The notes: a model not told the origin generated them from the letters alone. Shown: positions 13,920 through 23,055, counted from the first letter of the stretch. The stretch: DNA of 38,636 bases from Actinomycetales bacterium UBA1383 (GCA_002305415.1 DBQX01000073.1:1-38636); one strand, 5' to 3'. Made by a program: numbers and translations.

Positions 13920-16900
13920 TCAGTTCGGACTGAGGAGGTTACCCCTCACGTGGTCGAGTGTCCACGAGTCATCGTCACCCGGCACGTTCTGACGGCAGTA
14001 GAAGCTGTGGAGCTCGTTGCCCCAGACGTGCTGGAACACGCACGCCGCTCCCGAAGGGTAGACCGGGTTTCCGGGTATCTCGTAGAACGGACCAGTGGGG
14101 CTGGTGGACGTGAGGACGCGAGTCCTCCACACCGCGCTCTCATACGTCTCAACCGCGAGATAGTAGAGGCCCGACACGTACATCACCGACGGCGCAGCCA
14201 CGACTTCGTCGGAGTAGGCCACGAGCGCCCCGATGTCGGCCGGACCGCTCTCGACCAGCCCGTCAATCGTCGTTCCCGACTTGGCGCGAATCTCGTACCG
14301 GTCACCGGCATTCCGGAACCAGTAGAGGAAGTACCGGCCCGTCTCAGGGTTCTGGAACAGCATGGGGTTACCGTTCGACGCGTGGCTCTCGAACACGAGC
14401 GTGGTCGGTGCGCCGAACTTCGTCCCGTTGAGGCCATCAGTCGAGTACTGGAGGGTGATCGTCTCGTCCCACACCTCGTTGACCACCAGCGCGATCCGGT
14501 TCCCCTCGACGATTGCCGCGGCAGCCCAGCGGCAGGGCGTGTCCTCCGGGAAGCGTGGCGCAACCGGATCCTCGACCCACGAGGTGGCGTTCAGGTCGTT
14601 GGAACGCGCGATGTAGATCCCCCCGCACAGGTTGTGCCCGAAGTAGCCGAGATAGCGATAGCCGTTGTTGATCGCCGGGTTCCGTGCCGGGTTGACATCC
14701 AGAACGCTCATGGTGTGGGGGTACGCGTCCTCCGCATACGAGGTGCGGACAACAGAGGACTGCGGTGTGCCGAGGGTGAAGTAACCGGTGTTGCTCCCGC
14801 GCGACTGGATGGCGTACGCGACCAGGGTCTTGCCCGTGTACCCCCAGGCGGTGAGGGTCGAATCGGCGATCTCGCCGGAGCGGAGGGTGATCCAGTCACG
14901 GTCGCTCGCGCTCCACCACCGGTAGACCGCCACCCGGCCCGTGGCGGCGCTTCGCCAGGCGAAATACTGGAAGGTCTTGTCGGTGTAGCCGTAGGAGAGG
15001 AGCCGGGAGTCGGGGATGGAACCGTCGGCCACGTCGATCCAGTCCCCGTCACCGGGGTGCCACCAGCGGTACACGGCCACCTGGTCGCTGTCCCCGGTCC
15101 CGATCAGGGACACGTAGTACTGCGTCGTGGTGGTGCGGGCGTAGCTGCTCAACTCCGAGGAGATCGGGAGGGAGCCGTGCTGGGGCACCGTGACCCAGTC
15201 GCGTGCCGTCGAACTCCACCACCGTTGCACGGGCGACGGCGCCGAGCTGCCCGGGCTCACGAGGGAACCGACCGCGGTGTTGGTGATGGTGCAGGTGACG
15301 TCCTGCCCGGTGGTCAGGGTGAGGGTGTTGTCGGTGACGGTGACCGGGGTGCCGGTGGCGGTGGCGCAGGTGAACGTGGTGCCGTTGGTGTACCCGGTGA
15401 CCGTGCCCGTCTCGGACAGGGTGTAGGTCCCGGCGGTGACCGCGGTCCGGGGAACCCCACCCGCCCCGGACAGCGGGGTCGGGCCGGCCGCGGACAGCGT
15501 CCACGAGGTCGCCGGGGCCGGGGTGCCGTAGTCGTTGACCACCTGCTTCACCAGGGTCAGGTAGGTGGGGTCGGTCTGGGGCATCGTGGTCAGGGCATAC
15601 CCGAGGAGGGTCTTGCCCGTGTACCCCCATCCGGTCATGGTCGAGTCTGCGATCTCACCCTGCCGGAGCGTGATCCAGTCGCGGTCGGCAGCGCCCCACC
15701 ATCGGTAGACGGCAACACGGCCAGTCGCCGAGGCGGAATACGCATAGTAGGACAGCGTCTTGCTCGTGTAGCCGTAGGAGGTCATCCGGGAGTCGGGGAT
15801 TGACCCGTCAACGACGTCGATCCAGTCCCGGTCACCGCTGTGCCACCAGCGGTACACCGCCACGAGCCCGGAGCCGCCCACCATCGAGGCGTAGAACTGG
15901 GTGGTCGGGTTCTTCGTGTAGCCCTGGGAGGCGAGCTGCGACGCCGAAGGCTGCGAGACGTGGTCCGCGACACTCAGCCAGTCCCTCGCGGTGGCGCTCC
16001 ACCAGCGGTACACGGGTGCCCAGGTGGGGGTGGGAACGGTGGGGTCACGGACCTCGCTCCCGGTGATGACCTGTCGCTGCAGCCACTCGTCGATCGCGTC
16101 GGGCGGGCAATTCTCGCTGTCTATCTCGGAATCGCTCTCCGCGTACGTGCAGAAGGCGCTGCGCTTCGCCTCGAGGTCGGTGCCTGTGACGTTCGCGGGG
16201 AGGGAGGCGACGTCGTAGTCGTCGTAGCCGTAGATGGTGTGGCCGCCCTCGTAGCCCGCGGTGGAGTCGTGAACGAGCTGCGCCACCGCCGGGTGGTCGT
16301 CGGTCCCTCCACTGGTCGTGAAGTCGTGGGTGCGGATCGCGACCGCACCTGATTGCCGGACCAGGTCCACGATCGTCGCGGAGAGCTGGTCGAGGGTGTA
16401 GGTCGCCGAACCGTCGACGGTGGTGATGGATGAGATCTCTCCGACGAGGAGCCGGTGGAGGCTCTGATACCCGGTGGCGGCTGATCCGCCGCCGTCCAGG
16501 CCGTCGGGCAGCCGGAGGTAGGCGAGGGAGACGTTGGGGTGTCCAGTGAGCGTCTGCAGCGTCACCGGCGTGCCGGCGAATCAGACCGTTGAGGCCGTCC
16601 AGCTGTTGGCCACGCCTGCCATCTCGGCATACGCAGCCCGGGTGCCGACCTCGCGGTTCCTCCAGTACGTCTCGCCGAGTCCCGCGTCGCCCGCCGTCAC
16701 GTAGACGGTCCGGACGCATGCGTTCTCCTGGACGTCGTGCAGCAGGTCGGGACTCATGAAGATGAGGTCGTCGTCCGGATGGGCCGAGAAGTAGATCGAT
16801 CCGCCCTGGCAGCCAACCGCCGCCCGTGCGGGCGGGCTCATCAGTACGTGGAGGAGCGGCCCGACCATCGCCAGGACGAGGACGAACGCAAGAAACGTGC

Positions 16901-16952
16901 GTCGTCGTGCACGAGGAACCCGACTCGTGTGCCCACTTGTGGTCATGCCCAT
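13920..16952 (-). pseudogene. Secreted PIG-L deacetylase with WW-rich modules and beta-propeller, cut by an in-frame TGA
   Basis: One frame runs from ATG 16952 to the stop at 13920 and is broken only by a TGA at 16583-16581 (codon 124). Residues 1-45 are a signal peptide. The PIG-L (LmbE-like) de-N-acetylase domain has AHPDDD at 57-62 before the stop and the RTHDF and DDHPAVAQLVHD motifs (about 207-229) after it, so the catalytic domain itself is split. Next come three VYRWW modules (314-457), a prealbumin-like SpaA-type domain (462-561), three more modules (575-717) and a GH43/GH32-like five-bladed beta-propeller (about 730-1010). Intact relatives deacetylate extracellular amino sugars; the modules probably bind carbohydrate. 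A restart at GTG 16565 would lack the catalytic Asp. Nonsense mutation (CGA to TGA?), readthrough or sequencing error are all possible. Confidence 0.82.
14802..16013 (-). repeat. Two triplets of about 50-residue RWW modules
   Basis: Six copies of a module beginning (V)YRWW or VQRWW start near 16013, 15855, 15710, 15217, 15070 and 14925. Spacing within each triplet is about 145-157 bp. The first, second and third modules of one triplet match those of the other (RWWSxTARDW; RWWHxGDxDWID; RWWxAxDRDWITL), so a 430-bp block was duplicated as a unit. A SpaA-like insert (15569-15270) separates the blocks. They resemble DUF5648-type repeats. Confidence 0.8.
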
Positions 16953-16991
16953 ACTCTGTCCGCTGGGGAGTCGCAGGCAAAAGCCTGTCCA

Positions 16992-17020
16992 ATTCTAACG
17001 CGAACGCCGCCGACCGTGAA
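16992..17020 (-). promoter_or_regulatory. Promoter of the PIG-L gene
   Basis: On the minus strand TTCACG (17020-17015) and TAGAAT (16997-16992) are separated by 17 bp, a sigma-70/SigA-type arrangement. Transcription would start near 16985, about 33 bases before the ATG. A small inverted repeat (CAGGC-AAAA-GCCTG, 16974-16987) lies at the expected 5' end of the RNA. Confidence 0.55.
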
Positions 17021-17026
17021 TGATCC

Positions 17027-17728
17027 TCAGGGCAGCTCGCGCGCACCCTCCTGGCGACACGCGAGTGCGCGCGCCGCCGCGTTGACCTCGGGGGCGAGGA
17101 TCACCACCGACCCGCCCCCGCGCCAGGCGGACAGCGCCGTCCGCGCGAACTTCCACACGGAGCGCGGCACGAACGCGATGCGCGCGCCGTCGCCCCGCCC
17201 GATCGCGGCGTCGAGGTCGTCGAACGTGAGGCCGAACGTCTCCACGGCACGATCGCCCGGCGCGATCGTCGCCGGAGCGAGCAGGACGTCCGGCTGGCCC
17301 ATGACGGCCGGGCCGCCGTCGACGACGCCGTCGGGGAGTTCGCCCTCCCACCGGAGGGCGAGGGGGGCGAGGGGCACGGCGATGACGAGTGGGCCGTCGG
17401 TCCGGCCGGCGTGGCGGGCCGGCCGGTCGGTGACGACGACGTCGGCGCCCGGCTCGTCCGGGACGAACGACACGCGGGCACCCCGCACCCACGTCGCCCA
17501 CACCCACACGACGGCACGCCAGTGCACCGGCAGGTCGACGACGACCAGCCCGCCGGGTCCGACGCCCTCCTCGTCGAGCAGGTTCGCGCACTTTGCCACC
17601 CATTGCGCCAGCACATGTCCGGAGAGTTCCACCCGGGCGCCCGCGTCGGGACCGCTGTAGGCGGTGAGGTAGGGTTGCCGGGATTCAGCGACCGCTGCGA
17701 GCAGCTCGGTGGGGGAGAACGGCGTCAT
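17027..17728 (-). CDS. TIGR03089 family protein (truncated acyl-adenylase fold)
   Basis: A 233-residue protein of the actinobacterial TIGR03089 family, which resembles the N-terminal half of AMP-binding acyl-CoA synthetases. Visible family features are YLTAYSGPDAGARVELSG, VAKCANLLDEEGVGPGGLV, LPVHWRAVVWVWATW and FVPDEPGADVVV. The P-loop-like Ser/Thr/Gly motif and the catalytic C-terminal subdomain of true adenylases are absent, so it is probably not a working ligase. It lies divergent from whiB2 (175 bp apart), its usual actinobacterial setting. A TAGAGT box sits 6 bases before the ATG, so the mRNA is probably leaderless. Function unknown. Confidence 0.85.
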   Translation of the reverse strand: MTPFSPTELLAAVAESRQPYLTAYSGPDAGARVELSGHVLAQWVAKCANLLDEEGVGPGGLVVVDLPVHWRAVVWVWATWVRGARVSFVPDEPGADVVVTDRPARHAGRTDGPLVIAVPLAPLALRWEGELPDGVVDGGPAVMGQPDVLLAPATIAPGDRAVETFGLTFDDLDAAIGRGDGARIAFVPRSVWKFARTALSAWRGGGSVVILAPEVNAAARALACRQEGARELP

Positions 17729-17734
17729 ACCGCG

Positions 17735-17740
17735 ACTCTA
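17735..17740 (-). promoter_or_regulatory. -10 box giving a leaderless TIGR03089 mRNA
   Basis: The minus strand reads TAGAGT with exactly 6 bases before the ATG at 17728, and no ribosome site is present. In actinobacteria TAnnnT followed by 6-7 bases and a start codon marks leaderless transcripts. Confidence 0.5.
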
Positions 17741-17831
17741 CGGCCCGCGGACAGCCCGGGCGATCTACCTCATGGCCTCCGCAACACGCCCACGCGACAC
17801 GCCGATGTTGCCGATTTGTGGCGAATCTGGC

Positions 17832-17860
17832 TTGACGGGGGCTTCTTACACCGATGTAAT
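17832..17860 (+). promoter_or_regulatory. Promoter of whiB2
   Basis: TTGACG (17832-17837), a 17-bp spacer and TGTAAT (17855-17860) make the best SigA-type promoter in the window, in a locally AT-richer stretch. Transcription should start around 17867. That puts the ATG at 17874 almost at the RNA 5' end and supports the ATG at 17904, which has GGAGAAG (17893-17899), as the true start. Confidence 0.7.
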
Positions 17861-17903
17861 TTAGGTCAAGTTCATGGTCGCGCTGCCGGATTGGAGAAGC
17901 TCA

Positions 17904-18224
17904 ATGTGGAACATTCTCGGTGACGGCCCGATCGCTTCGAGCGGACCTACCACCCCCGTCCCGGGGAGCGCGCACCTGCGCCTCGTGGACGTCTTCGATG
18001 ACGGTGCGCTGTCCTGGCAGGAGCGCGCCCTGTGCGCCCAGACGGACCCGGAGGCGTTCTTCCCCGAGAAGGGGGGCTCCACCCGGGAGGCGAAGCGCGT
18101 CTGCGCCTCCTGCGAGGTCCGGGGCGAGTGCCTCGACTATGCCCTCGCCCACGACGAGCGCTTCGGGATCTGGGGCGGCCTGTCGGAGCGCGAGCGCCGG
18201 AAGCTGAAGCGCCGCGCCGTCTGA
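17904..18224 (+). CDS. whiB2: WhiB-family iron-sulfur transcription regulator, WhiB2/WhmD type
   Basis: A 106-residue cytoplasmic regulator. Four Cys that bind a [4Fe-4S] cluster are present: Cys44 (RALCAQ), Cys67 and Cys70 (CASC), Cys76 (ECLDY). The GIWGG turn (88-92) that contacts the sigma factor and a basic C-terminal tail (ERERRKLKRRAV) that contacts DNA follow. The WQERALCAQTDPEAFFPEKGGS region and the neighbours (TIGR03089, DUF5719, DUF3499, manA) point to the WhiB2/WhmD branch, which is needed for septation and cell division in mycobacteria and streptomycetes. ATG at 17904 is chosen over 17874 because of the ribosome site and the mapped promoter spacing. The GT2 gene starts 19 bases after its stop. 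Confidence 0.92.
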   Translation: MWNILGDGPIASSGPTTPVPGSAHLRLVDVFDDGALSWQERALCAQTDPEAFFPEKGGSTREAKRVCASCEVRGECLDYALAHDERFGIWGGLSERERRKLKRRAV

Positions 18225-18243
18225 GGGGCGCGCGCCTTCCTCC

Positions 18244-21200
18244 ATGAGCCTGCCCCGCAGCCTCCCCGAGACCACGGCTGTCCTCGTCACCTGCGGTACG
18301 ACCCGCTACCTGCGCCGCACCCTCGAGGGCATCCGCTCCCAGACCCACCTCCCGACGCGCGTGGTGGTCGTGGACATCTGGAGCAGCGGGCGGGACCTCG
18401 GCACCGGGCAGTCGATCCAGGCGATCGTCACCGAGCTCGGCCTCGACGACGTCGCGACCGTCCGGGTCGTCCGGGCCCCGGAGGCGCGTACGTTCGGGGA
18501 GGCGGTGCGCCGCGGGCTCGAGCTCAACGCCGAGGCACAGCAGCGCGCCGACAAGCTCCACGAGACGCGGACGGGGGAGATCCCGATCATCCGCACGGAC
18601 ACCTCGCCCGGCTGGCTGTGGCTGCTGCACGACGACTCCGCCCCGGATGCCGCCGCCCTGGAGCTCCTGCTGCGGACCGGCGAGTCCGGGCCGTCGATCG
18701 CGGTGGCCGGCGCCAAGCAGCGCGACTGGGCGGAACCCGACCGCCTCCTCGAGGTGGGCATCAACTCGACGGCCAGCGCGCGGCGCTTCAACCCGATCGA
18801 CGAGGACGAGATCGACCAGGGCCAGTACGACGACGTCGAGGACGTGCTCGCCGTCGGGCTCGCCGGGGCGCTCGTGCGCCGGGACGCGTGGAACCGCCTG
18901 GGCGGCACGGACCCGGCGCTCGGCCCGTTCGGCGACGGCCTCGAGTTCTGCCGGCGGGCCCGGCGCGCCGGCTTCCGGGTCGTGGTGGTGCCGCAGGCGG
19001 TGGTGTACCACGCGCGCGCCTCCTACCTGGGGCTCCGGGCGTACGGGCACGCCCGGCAGCCGGCTCTCGCCCCCGACCCGGCGCGCTCCTTCGGGGCACG
19101 GCGCCGCGCCCAGCTCTACAACTGGGTCATCGCCACCCCGGCCCTTAGCCTTCCCCTGCTCCTGGCCTGGCTCCTCCTCCTCACGCCGGCCCGCGCGGTC
19201 ATCCGCTTCGCGCAGAAGGACATGGTCCGCGCGCGGGCCGAGCTGAGCGCTGGCGCGGCGGTCCTCTCGCGCCCGGACCTGTGGCTCGCCGCCCGCCGGC
19301 GGCTGCGCTCGACGTCCGTGGTGCCGGCCCGGGCCCTGGAGCCACTCGAGACCGACGCCCGCGAGATCCGCCGCAAGAAGCGCGAGCAGGCCCGCGCCCG
19401 CGCCGCGGCCCGCACCCTCCGCGTCGCGCCGAGTGAACTCGAGCTGGCCGAACGGGCCGCGCTCGCCCGACGCCGGCGCACCGTGGCCGCACTTCTCGCC
19501 ATCGGGGCACTCGGAGTGGTGGCGGGCGGCCTCGCCCCGCTGCTGGGACGCGGCGTCCTGACCGGCGGCGCGCTCCTCCCCGGCGCGATCCGGGTGGGGG
19601 AGCTGGCGGAACTCGCCCTCGCCTGGTGGGTCCCCGTCGGCGACGGCGTCCCCGGCCCCCCGGACCCGGTCCTGCTGGTCGCCCTCGTGCCCCTCGCCCT
19701 CGGCGTCAGCCTCTCGGCGGTCACCACCGCACTCGTGTTCCTCGCCGTGCCGGCCGCCGCGCTCACCGCGTGGCTCGCCGCCGGTGCCGTGACCCGTTCG
19801 GTCGCCCTGCGCGCCTGGGCCGCCGCGATGTGGGCGTTCACGCCGGTGGCCCTGTACGCCACCGGGCAGGGCCGCATCGGCGGGCTGGTCGCGCACGCCG
19901 GCCTCCCCCTCGTCGCGCTCCTCACGGCGCACGCGCTCGGCGTCGCCCGGCGCGACCAGATCGTCTCGGGGATGGCGGGCGCGCGGCGGGTCATCGACCC
20001 GACAGCCCTCCCGCGGCCACGGCCCGAGGTGGTGGCGACCCACGCGCCCGAGGTGACGGCCACCGGCCTGGAGGCGCCGCCCCGGCTCACCGCTCCCTCG
20101 CTCGGCGCGGCGGCGGCCGCCGCGCTCGTCCTGGCCGTCGTCGTCGCCGCCGCACCGGTCCTGCTGCCAGCTGCCCTCCTCGTCCTCGTCGTGCTGGCCG
20201 TGGTGTCCCGCCATCGCCGCGCACTCTGGTTCATCCCCCTCCCGGCGCTCGTCCTGCTCGGTCCCTGGCTCACGGGCGTGGTGTCCGAACGGCTCTGGCA
20301 CGCCCTGGCCGCCAGCCCCGGGGTGCCGCTCGCCTTCACGCCCGCGGCCCCGTGGCAGGTCCTCCTCGGCGTCCCCGCCGCCGTCGACGTCTCCGCCGTG
20401 CCTCCGTGGCTGCCGGTCCTCGCCCTCGCGCCGACGGCCGTCCTGCTGGCACTCGCCGTCCTCGCGCTCGCGCGGGGCACCGGCCGCGCCCGCGCCGTGC
20501 GTGCCGCCTGGGCACTCGCGCTGCTCGGGCTCGCCACGGCACTCGGGGCCACGCGGATCGCCGTGGCAGTCGACTCCGGCGGGCAGGTCGTGCACGGCTG
20601 GCCCGGCCCCGGCGTCTCGCTCCTCGTGCTCGGGCTGCTGGGGGCGGCGCTCGGCGGGGCCGACGGGATGCGTGACCTGCTCTCGCGGCGCTCCTTCGGA
20701 GTCCGCCACCTGGCGGTCGGCACCCTCGCCATCCTGGCCGGGCTGGGCGCCGTCGTCGCGGCGGGGACGTGGGTGGCCGGCCTCCGCCTCGTGCCCGACC
20801 TCCAGGTGCTCTCCCCGGCGCCCCGGACCCCGGTGCCCGCGCTGTCCGAGCAGGTCGCGAACGGCGCGGACCGGGGACGGACCCTGGCGATCTCTCCCCG
20901 CGCGGACGGCGTGACCGCGCGGCTGTGGCGGTCCGCCGGGCCGCAGCTGCAGCACACCTCGACGCTCGCGGGTGCCCGGCGGATCTCCGATCCCCTCGCC
21001 GGGACGGTCGCGCCGTCCGCCGACGCCGCGGACGCGGCGCTCGCCGACGCCGTCGCCGCCATCGCCGCCGGTGCGGCGACCGACGCGGCCGAGGGGTTGG
21101 CCGCCCACGCGGTGGCGGTCGTGCTGGTCCCCCCGGGTGGGGAGCAGCCCGACCCCGCGCGGGACGCCCTCATCGCGGTCCTCGACGCGACCCCAGGCCT

Positions 21201-21594
21201 CGCCCGCGTGGCCGAGACGGAGGCCGGCGTGGCGTGGCGGGTGGTCGCCGACTCAGCCGCCCGGCTGCGACTCGAGGACCCCGCGGGTGTCACCTCCCTG
21301 CCCGCGTCCCGGATCCCGGCCACCGGAGAGCTGCCGGCCGGACCCGCGGGACGCGTCCTCCTGCTCGCCGAGCGCGCCGACCCGGCGTGGCGCGCCACCC
21401 TCGACGGCGTGCCCCTCGCCGCGGTCGGGCGGGACTGGCGGCAGGCCTTCGCGGTCCCCGCCGCCGCGGCAGGGCGTTACGTCGTCGAGTACGCGCCCCC
21501 CCTGCGGGGCCCGTGGCAGCTCGCACAGGTGGTCGTCGGCGCGGCGGTGGTGCTGCTCGCCCTGCCGATCCGCCGTCGCCGGGAAGGGGAGTGA
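18244..21594 (+). CDS. Very large membrane glycosyltransferase (GT2 plus multi-TM region)
   Basis: An 1116-residue protein. Residues about 8-270 are a GT2 domain: TAVLVTCGTTRYLRRTLEGI, RVVVVDIWSSG, a WLLHDDSAPD metal site, GLAGALVRRDAWNRLGG, and EFCRRARRAGFRVVVVP with a VVYHAR end, the pattern of galactofuranosyl/rhamnosyl-type transferases. From about residue 295 there are a dozen or more hydrophobic segments, a long charged loop (about 370-415), and a C-terminal extracytoplasmic part of about 200 residues before a final helix and a basic RRRREGE tail. The gene follows whiB2 and overlaps the DUF5719 gene by one base, a pairing seen in many actinobacteria. It probably builds a cell-envelope glycan; donor and acceptor are unknown. 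No clear ribosome site precedes the ATG. Confidence 0.82.
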   Translation: MSLPRSLPETTAVLVTCGTTRYLRRTLEGIRSQTHLPTRVVVVDIWSSGRDLGTGQSIQAIVTELGLDDVATVRVVRAPEARTFGEAVRRGLELNAEAQQRADKLHETRTGEIPIIRTDTSPGWLWLLHDDSAPDAAALELLLRTGESGPSIAVAGAKQRDWAEPDRLLEVGINSTASARRFNPIDEDEIDQGQYDDVEDVLAVGLAGALVRRDAWNRLGGTDPALGPFGDGLEFCRRARRAGFRVVVVPQAVVYHARASYLGLRAYGHARQPALAPDPARSFGARRRAQLYNWVIATPALSLPLLLAWLLLLTPARAVIRFAQKDMVRARAELSAGAAVLSRPDLWLAARRRLRSTSVVPARALEPLETDAREIRRKKREQARARAAARTLRVAPSELELAERAALARRRRTVAALLAIGALGVVAGGLAPLLGRGVLTGGALLPGAIRVGELAELALAWWVPVGDGVPGPPDPVLLVALVPLALGVSLSAVTTALVFLAVPAAALTAWLAAGAVTRSVALRAWAAAMWAFTPVALYATGQGRIGGLVAHAGLPLVALLTAHALGVARRDQIVSGMAGARRVIDPTALPRPRPEVVATHAPEVTATGLEAPPRLTAPSLGAAAAAALVLAVVVAAAPVLLPAALLVLVVLAVVSRHRRALWFIPLPALVLLGPWLTGVVSERLWHALAASPGVPLAFTPAAPWQVLLGVPAAVDVSAVPPWLPVLALAPTAVLLALAVLALARGTGRARAVRAAWALALLGLATALGATRIAVAVDSGGQVVHGWPGPGVSLLVLGLLGAALGGADGMRDLLSRRSFGVRHLAVGTLAILAGLGAVVAAGTWVAGLRLVPDLQVLSPAPRTPVPALSEQVANGADRGRTLAISPRADGVTARLWRSAGPQLQHTSTLAGARRISDPLAGTVAPSADAADAALADAVAAIAAGAATDAAEGLAAHAVAVVLVPPGGEQPDPARDALIAVLDATPGLARVAETEAGVAWRVVADSAARLRLEDPAGVTSLPASRIPATGELPAGPAGRVLLLAERADPAWRATLDGVPLAAVGRDWRQAFAVPAAAAGRYVVEYAPPLRGPWQLAQVVVGAAVVLLALPIRRRREGE

Positions 21595-23051
21595 TGGGCC
21601 GGTTGTCCACCGTGCTGCGCGCCAGCAGCGCCGTCGTCCTGCTCGCGGGTGCTGCCGGGGCCGCGCTCGCGGCGACGGCGTACCCACCGCCCGGCCCCGC
21701 CGATCCCGTCGACCTCGTGCGCCAGATACAGGTACCCGCCACGGCCCTCCACCTCGCCTGCCCGTCCGAGCCCGCCCTCCCGGAGACGGGCGTCGTCCAG
21801 GACCAGGACTTCCAGCGCGAACAGGCGGACGCGGTCGCGCGGCTCGCCGTGGCCTCCTTCCCGCGTGAGGGCACCGCCGGCAGCGGGGTGCTCCGGCTGG
21901 ACGCCACGGAGGTCCCGCTGGCCGGTGACGGCGCCCTCGTCGCCGCGCTGGACCGGTTCCCGGGCGCCTCGTGGGCACGCGTCGAGCCGGTGGGTGCGCG
22001 TGCCGCGCTCGCAGCGGGCGCCATCTGGTGGCGTGCGGACGCCGGTGACCTGCGCGCCCTCGTGGTGGCGCCCTGCGCGCCGCCCGCGTCCGAGACGTGG
22101 CTGGTAGGCGGCGCGACTGACGTCGGCAGCAGCGCCCGCCTCGAGCTCGTCAACCCCGGTCCGACCACCGCCACGGTGACGGTGCAGGCGTGGGGCCCGA
22201 CCGGTGCGGTGGACCTCCCGCTCCTCACCGCGGTCCCGGTCGCCGCGGGAACCAGCCAGACCGTCCTCCTCGAGGCGAACGCCGCGGGGATCGAGCGGAT
22301 GGCGCTGCGCGTCGTGGCGCGGGGCGGCCAGGTGGGCGCGGCGGTGCTCGACAGCGCGCTCGACGGGCTCACCCCCCGGGGGGTCGACGTCGTCACTCCC
22401 ACGCTCGCGCCGGCCACCGAGCTGCTGCTGCCCGGCGTGTCCCTCGCGGAGGCCTCCGAGCCGGGCGCCGACTTCGTCCGGATCCTCAACCCGGGCGAGG
22501 CCGCCGCCACGGTCAGCGTCGACCTGCTCACCGCCGACGGCGCCGTCGCCCTCGCCGGGGCCGAGGCGGTCACCGTGGACGCCCAGGCGGTCTTCGACAT
22601 CTCCCTGGCCGGCCTGCCCGCCGGCGACCACGCCGTCAGAGTGCGCTCGGACCTCCCGGTCGCCGCGGCCGCCCAGGTCGGCCGGGCCGCGGACGGCGCG
22701 CTCGAACGCGCGTGGGCGGTCGCCACGCCGGCCCTGCGCGCCGGCGCACTCCTCATCCCCGGTGGGGCCACCGGCCGGCTCGTCCTCGCCAACGACGGCG
22801 CTGCCGACGCCGTCGTCCGCCTCACCGGCTGGGAGGAGGACGGCGCGCCCGGCGCCACGCGGGACGTGACGGTCCCGGCGGGCGCCACCGCCGCCGTCGA
22901 GACCGGCACCGTGGTGCTCGACGCCAGCGAGCCGGTGCACGCGGCGGTGGTCCTCGAGGCCGAGGCGCCGGACGGCACGCTCGTGGGCGTGCTCCCCGCC
23001 TCCCCGGACGCGGACGTGCGCCAGACGGTGGGCGTGCTGCTCACGCAGTGA
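21594..23051 (+). CDS. DUF5719 family secreted protein
   Basis: A 485-residue protein whose ATG overlaps the glycosyltransferase stop (TGATG). Residues 8-28 are a signal anchor (RASSAVVLLAGAAGAALAA). The rest is a series of beta-rich units with recurring phrases such as ARLELVNPGP, TATVTVQAWGPTG, FVRILNPGEAAATVSVDLL and LVLANDGAADAVVRLTGW, i.e. three or more related immunoglobulin-like repeats, all extracytoplasmic. One Cys pair (LACPSEP and VAPCAPP) may form a disulfide. DUF5719 genes nearly always follow this GT2 type, so the product is likely its outer-face partner or substrate. No catalytic motif is visible. It ends 4 bases from the convergent metallopeptidase-like gene. Confidence 0.8.
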   Translation: MGRLSTVLRASSAVVLLAGAAGAALAATAYPPPGPADPVDLVRQIQVPATALHLACPSEPALPETGVVQDQDFQREQADAVARLAVASFPREGTAGSGVLRLDATEVPLAGDGALVAALDRFPGASWARVEPVGARAALAAGAIWWRADAGDLRALVVAPCAPPASETWLVGGATDVGSSARLELVNPGPTTATVTVQAWGPTGAVDLPLLTAVPVAAGTSQTVLLEANAAGIERMALRVVARGGQVGAAVLDSALDGLTPRGVDVVTPTLAPATELLLPGVSLAEASEPGADFVRILNPGEAAATVSVDLLTADGAVALAGAEAVTVDAQAVFDISLAGLPAGDHAVRVRSDLPVAAAAQVGRAADGALERAWAVATPALRAGALLIPGGATGRLVLANDGAADAVVRLTGWEEDGAPGATRDVTVPAGATAAVETGTVVLDASEPVHAAVVLEAEAPDGTLVGVLPASPDADVRQTVGVLLTQ

Positions 23052-23055
23052 CGGG

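Noticed and set aside
12867..15803. A 978-codon plus-strand frame across the pseudogene region
   Set aside because: It is low in hydrophobic residues, crosses two unrelated minus-strand genes, lacks any known motif and reflects GC-driven absence of stop codons.
16563..16583. Selenocysteine codon at the TGA in the PIG-L gene, with a downstream SECIS-like stem
   Set aside because: The stem is short with a 4-base loop and lacks typical bacterial SECIS features, the position is not a Cys in a redox site, and no selenocysteine machinery is in the window. A nonsense change is simpler.
16974..16987. CAGGC-AAAA-GCCTG as a terminator of the TIGR03089 gene
   Set aside because: The stem is only 5 bp with no T-run, and it lies at the expected transcription start of the PIG-L gene.
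17947..21108. A 1053-codon open frame on the minus strand opposite whiB2 and the large glycosyltransferase
   Set aside because: It is very rich in Arg, Gly, Pro, Glu and Asp with no domain, and lies antisense to recognisable genes; long stop-free shadow frames are expected at this GC content.
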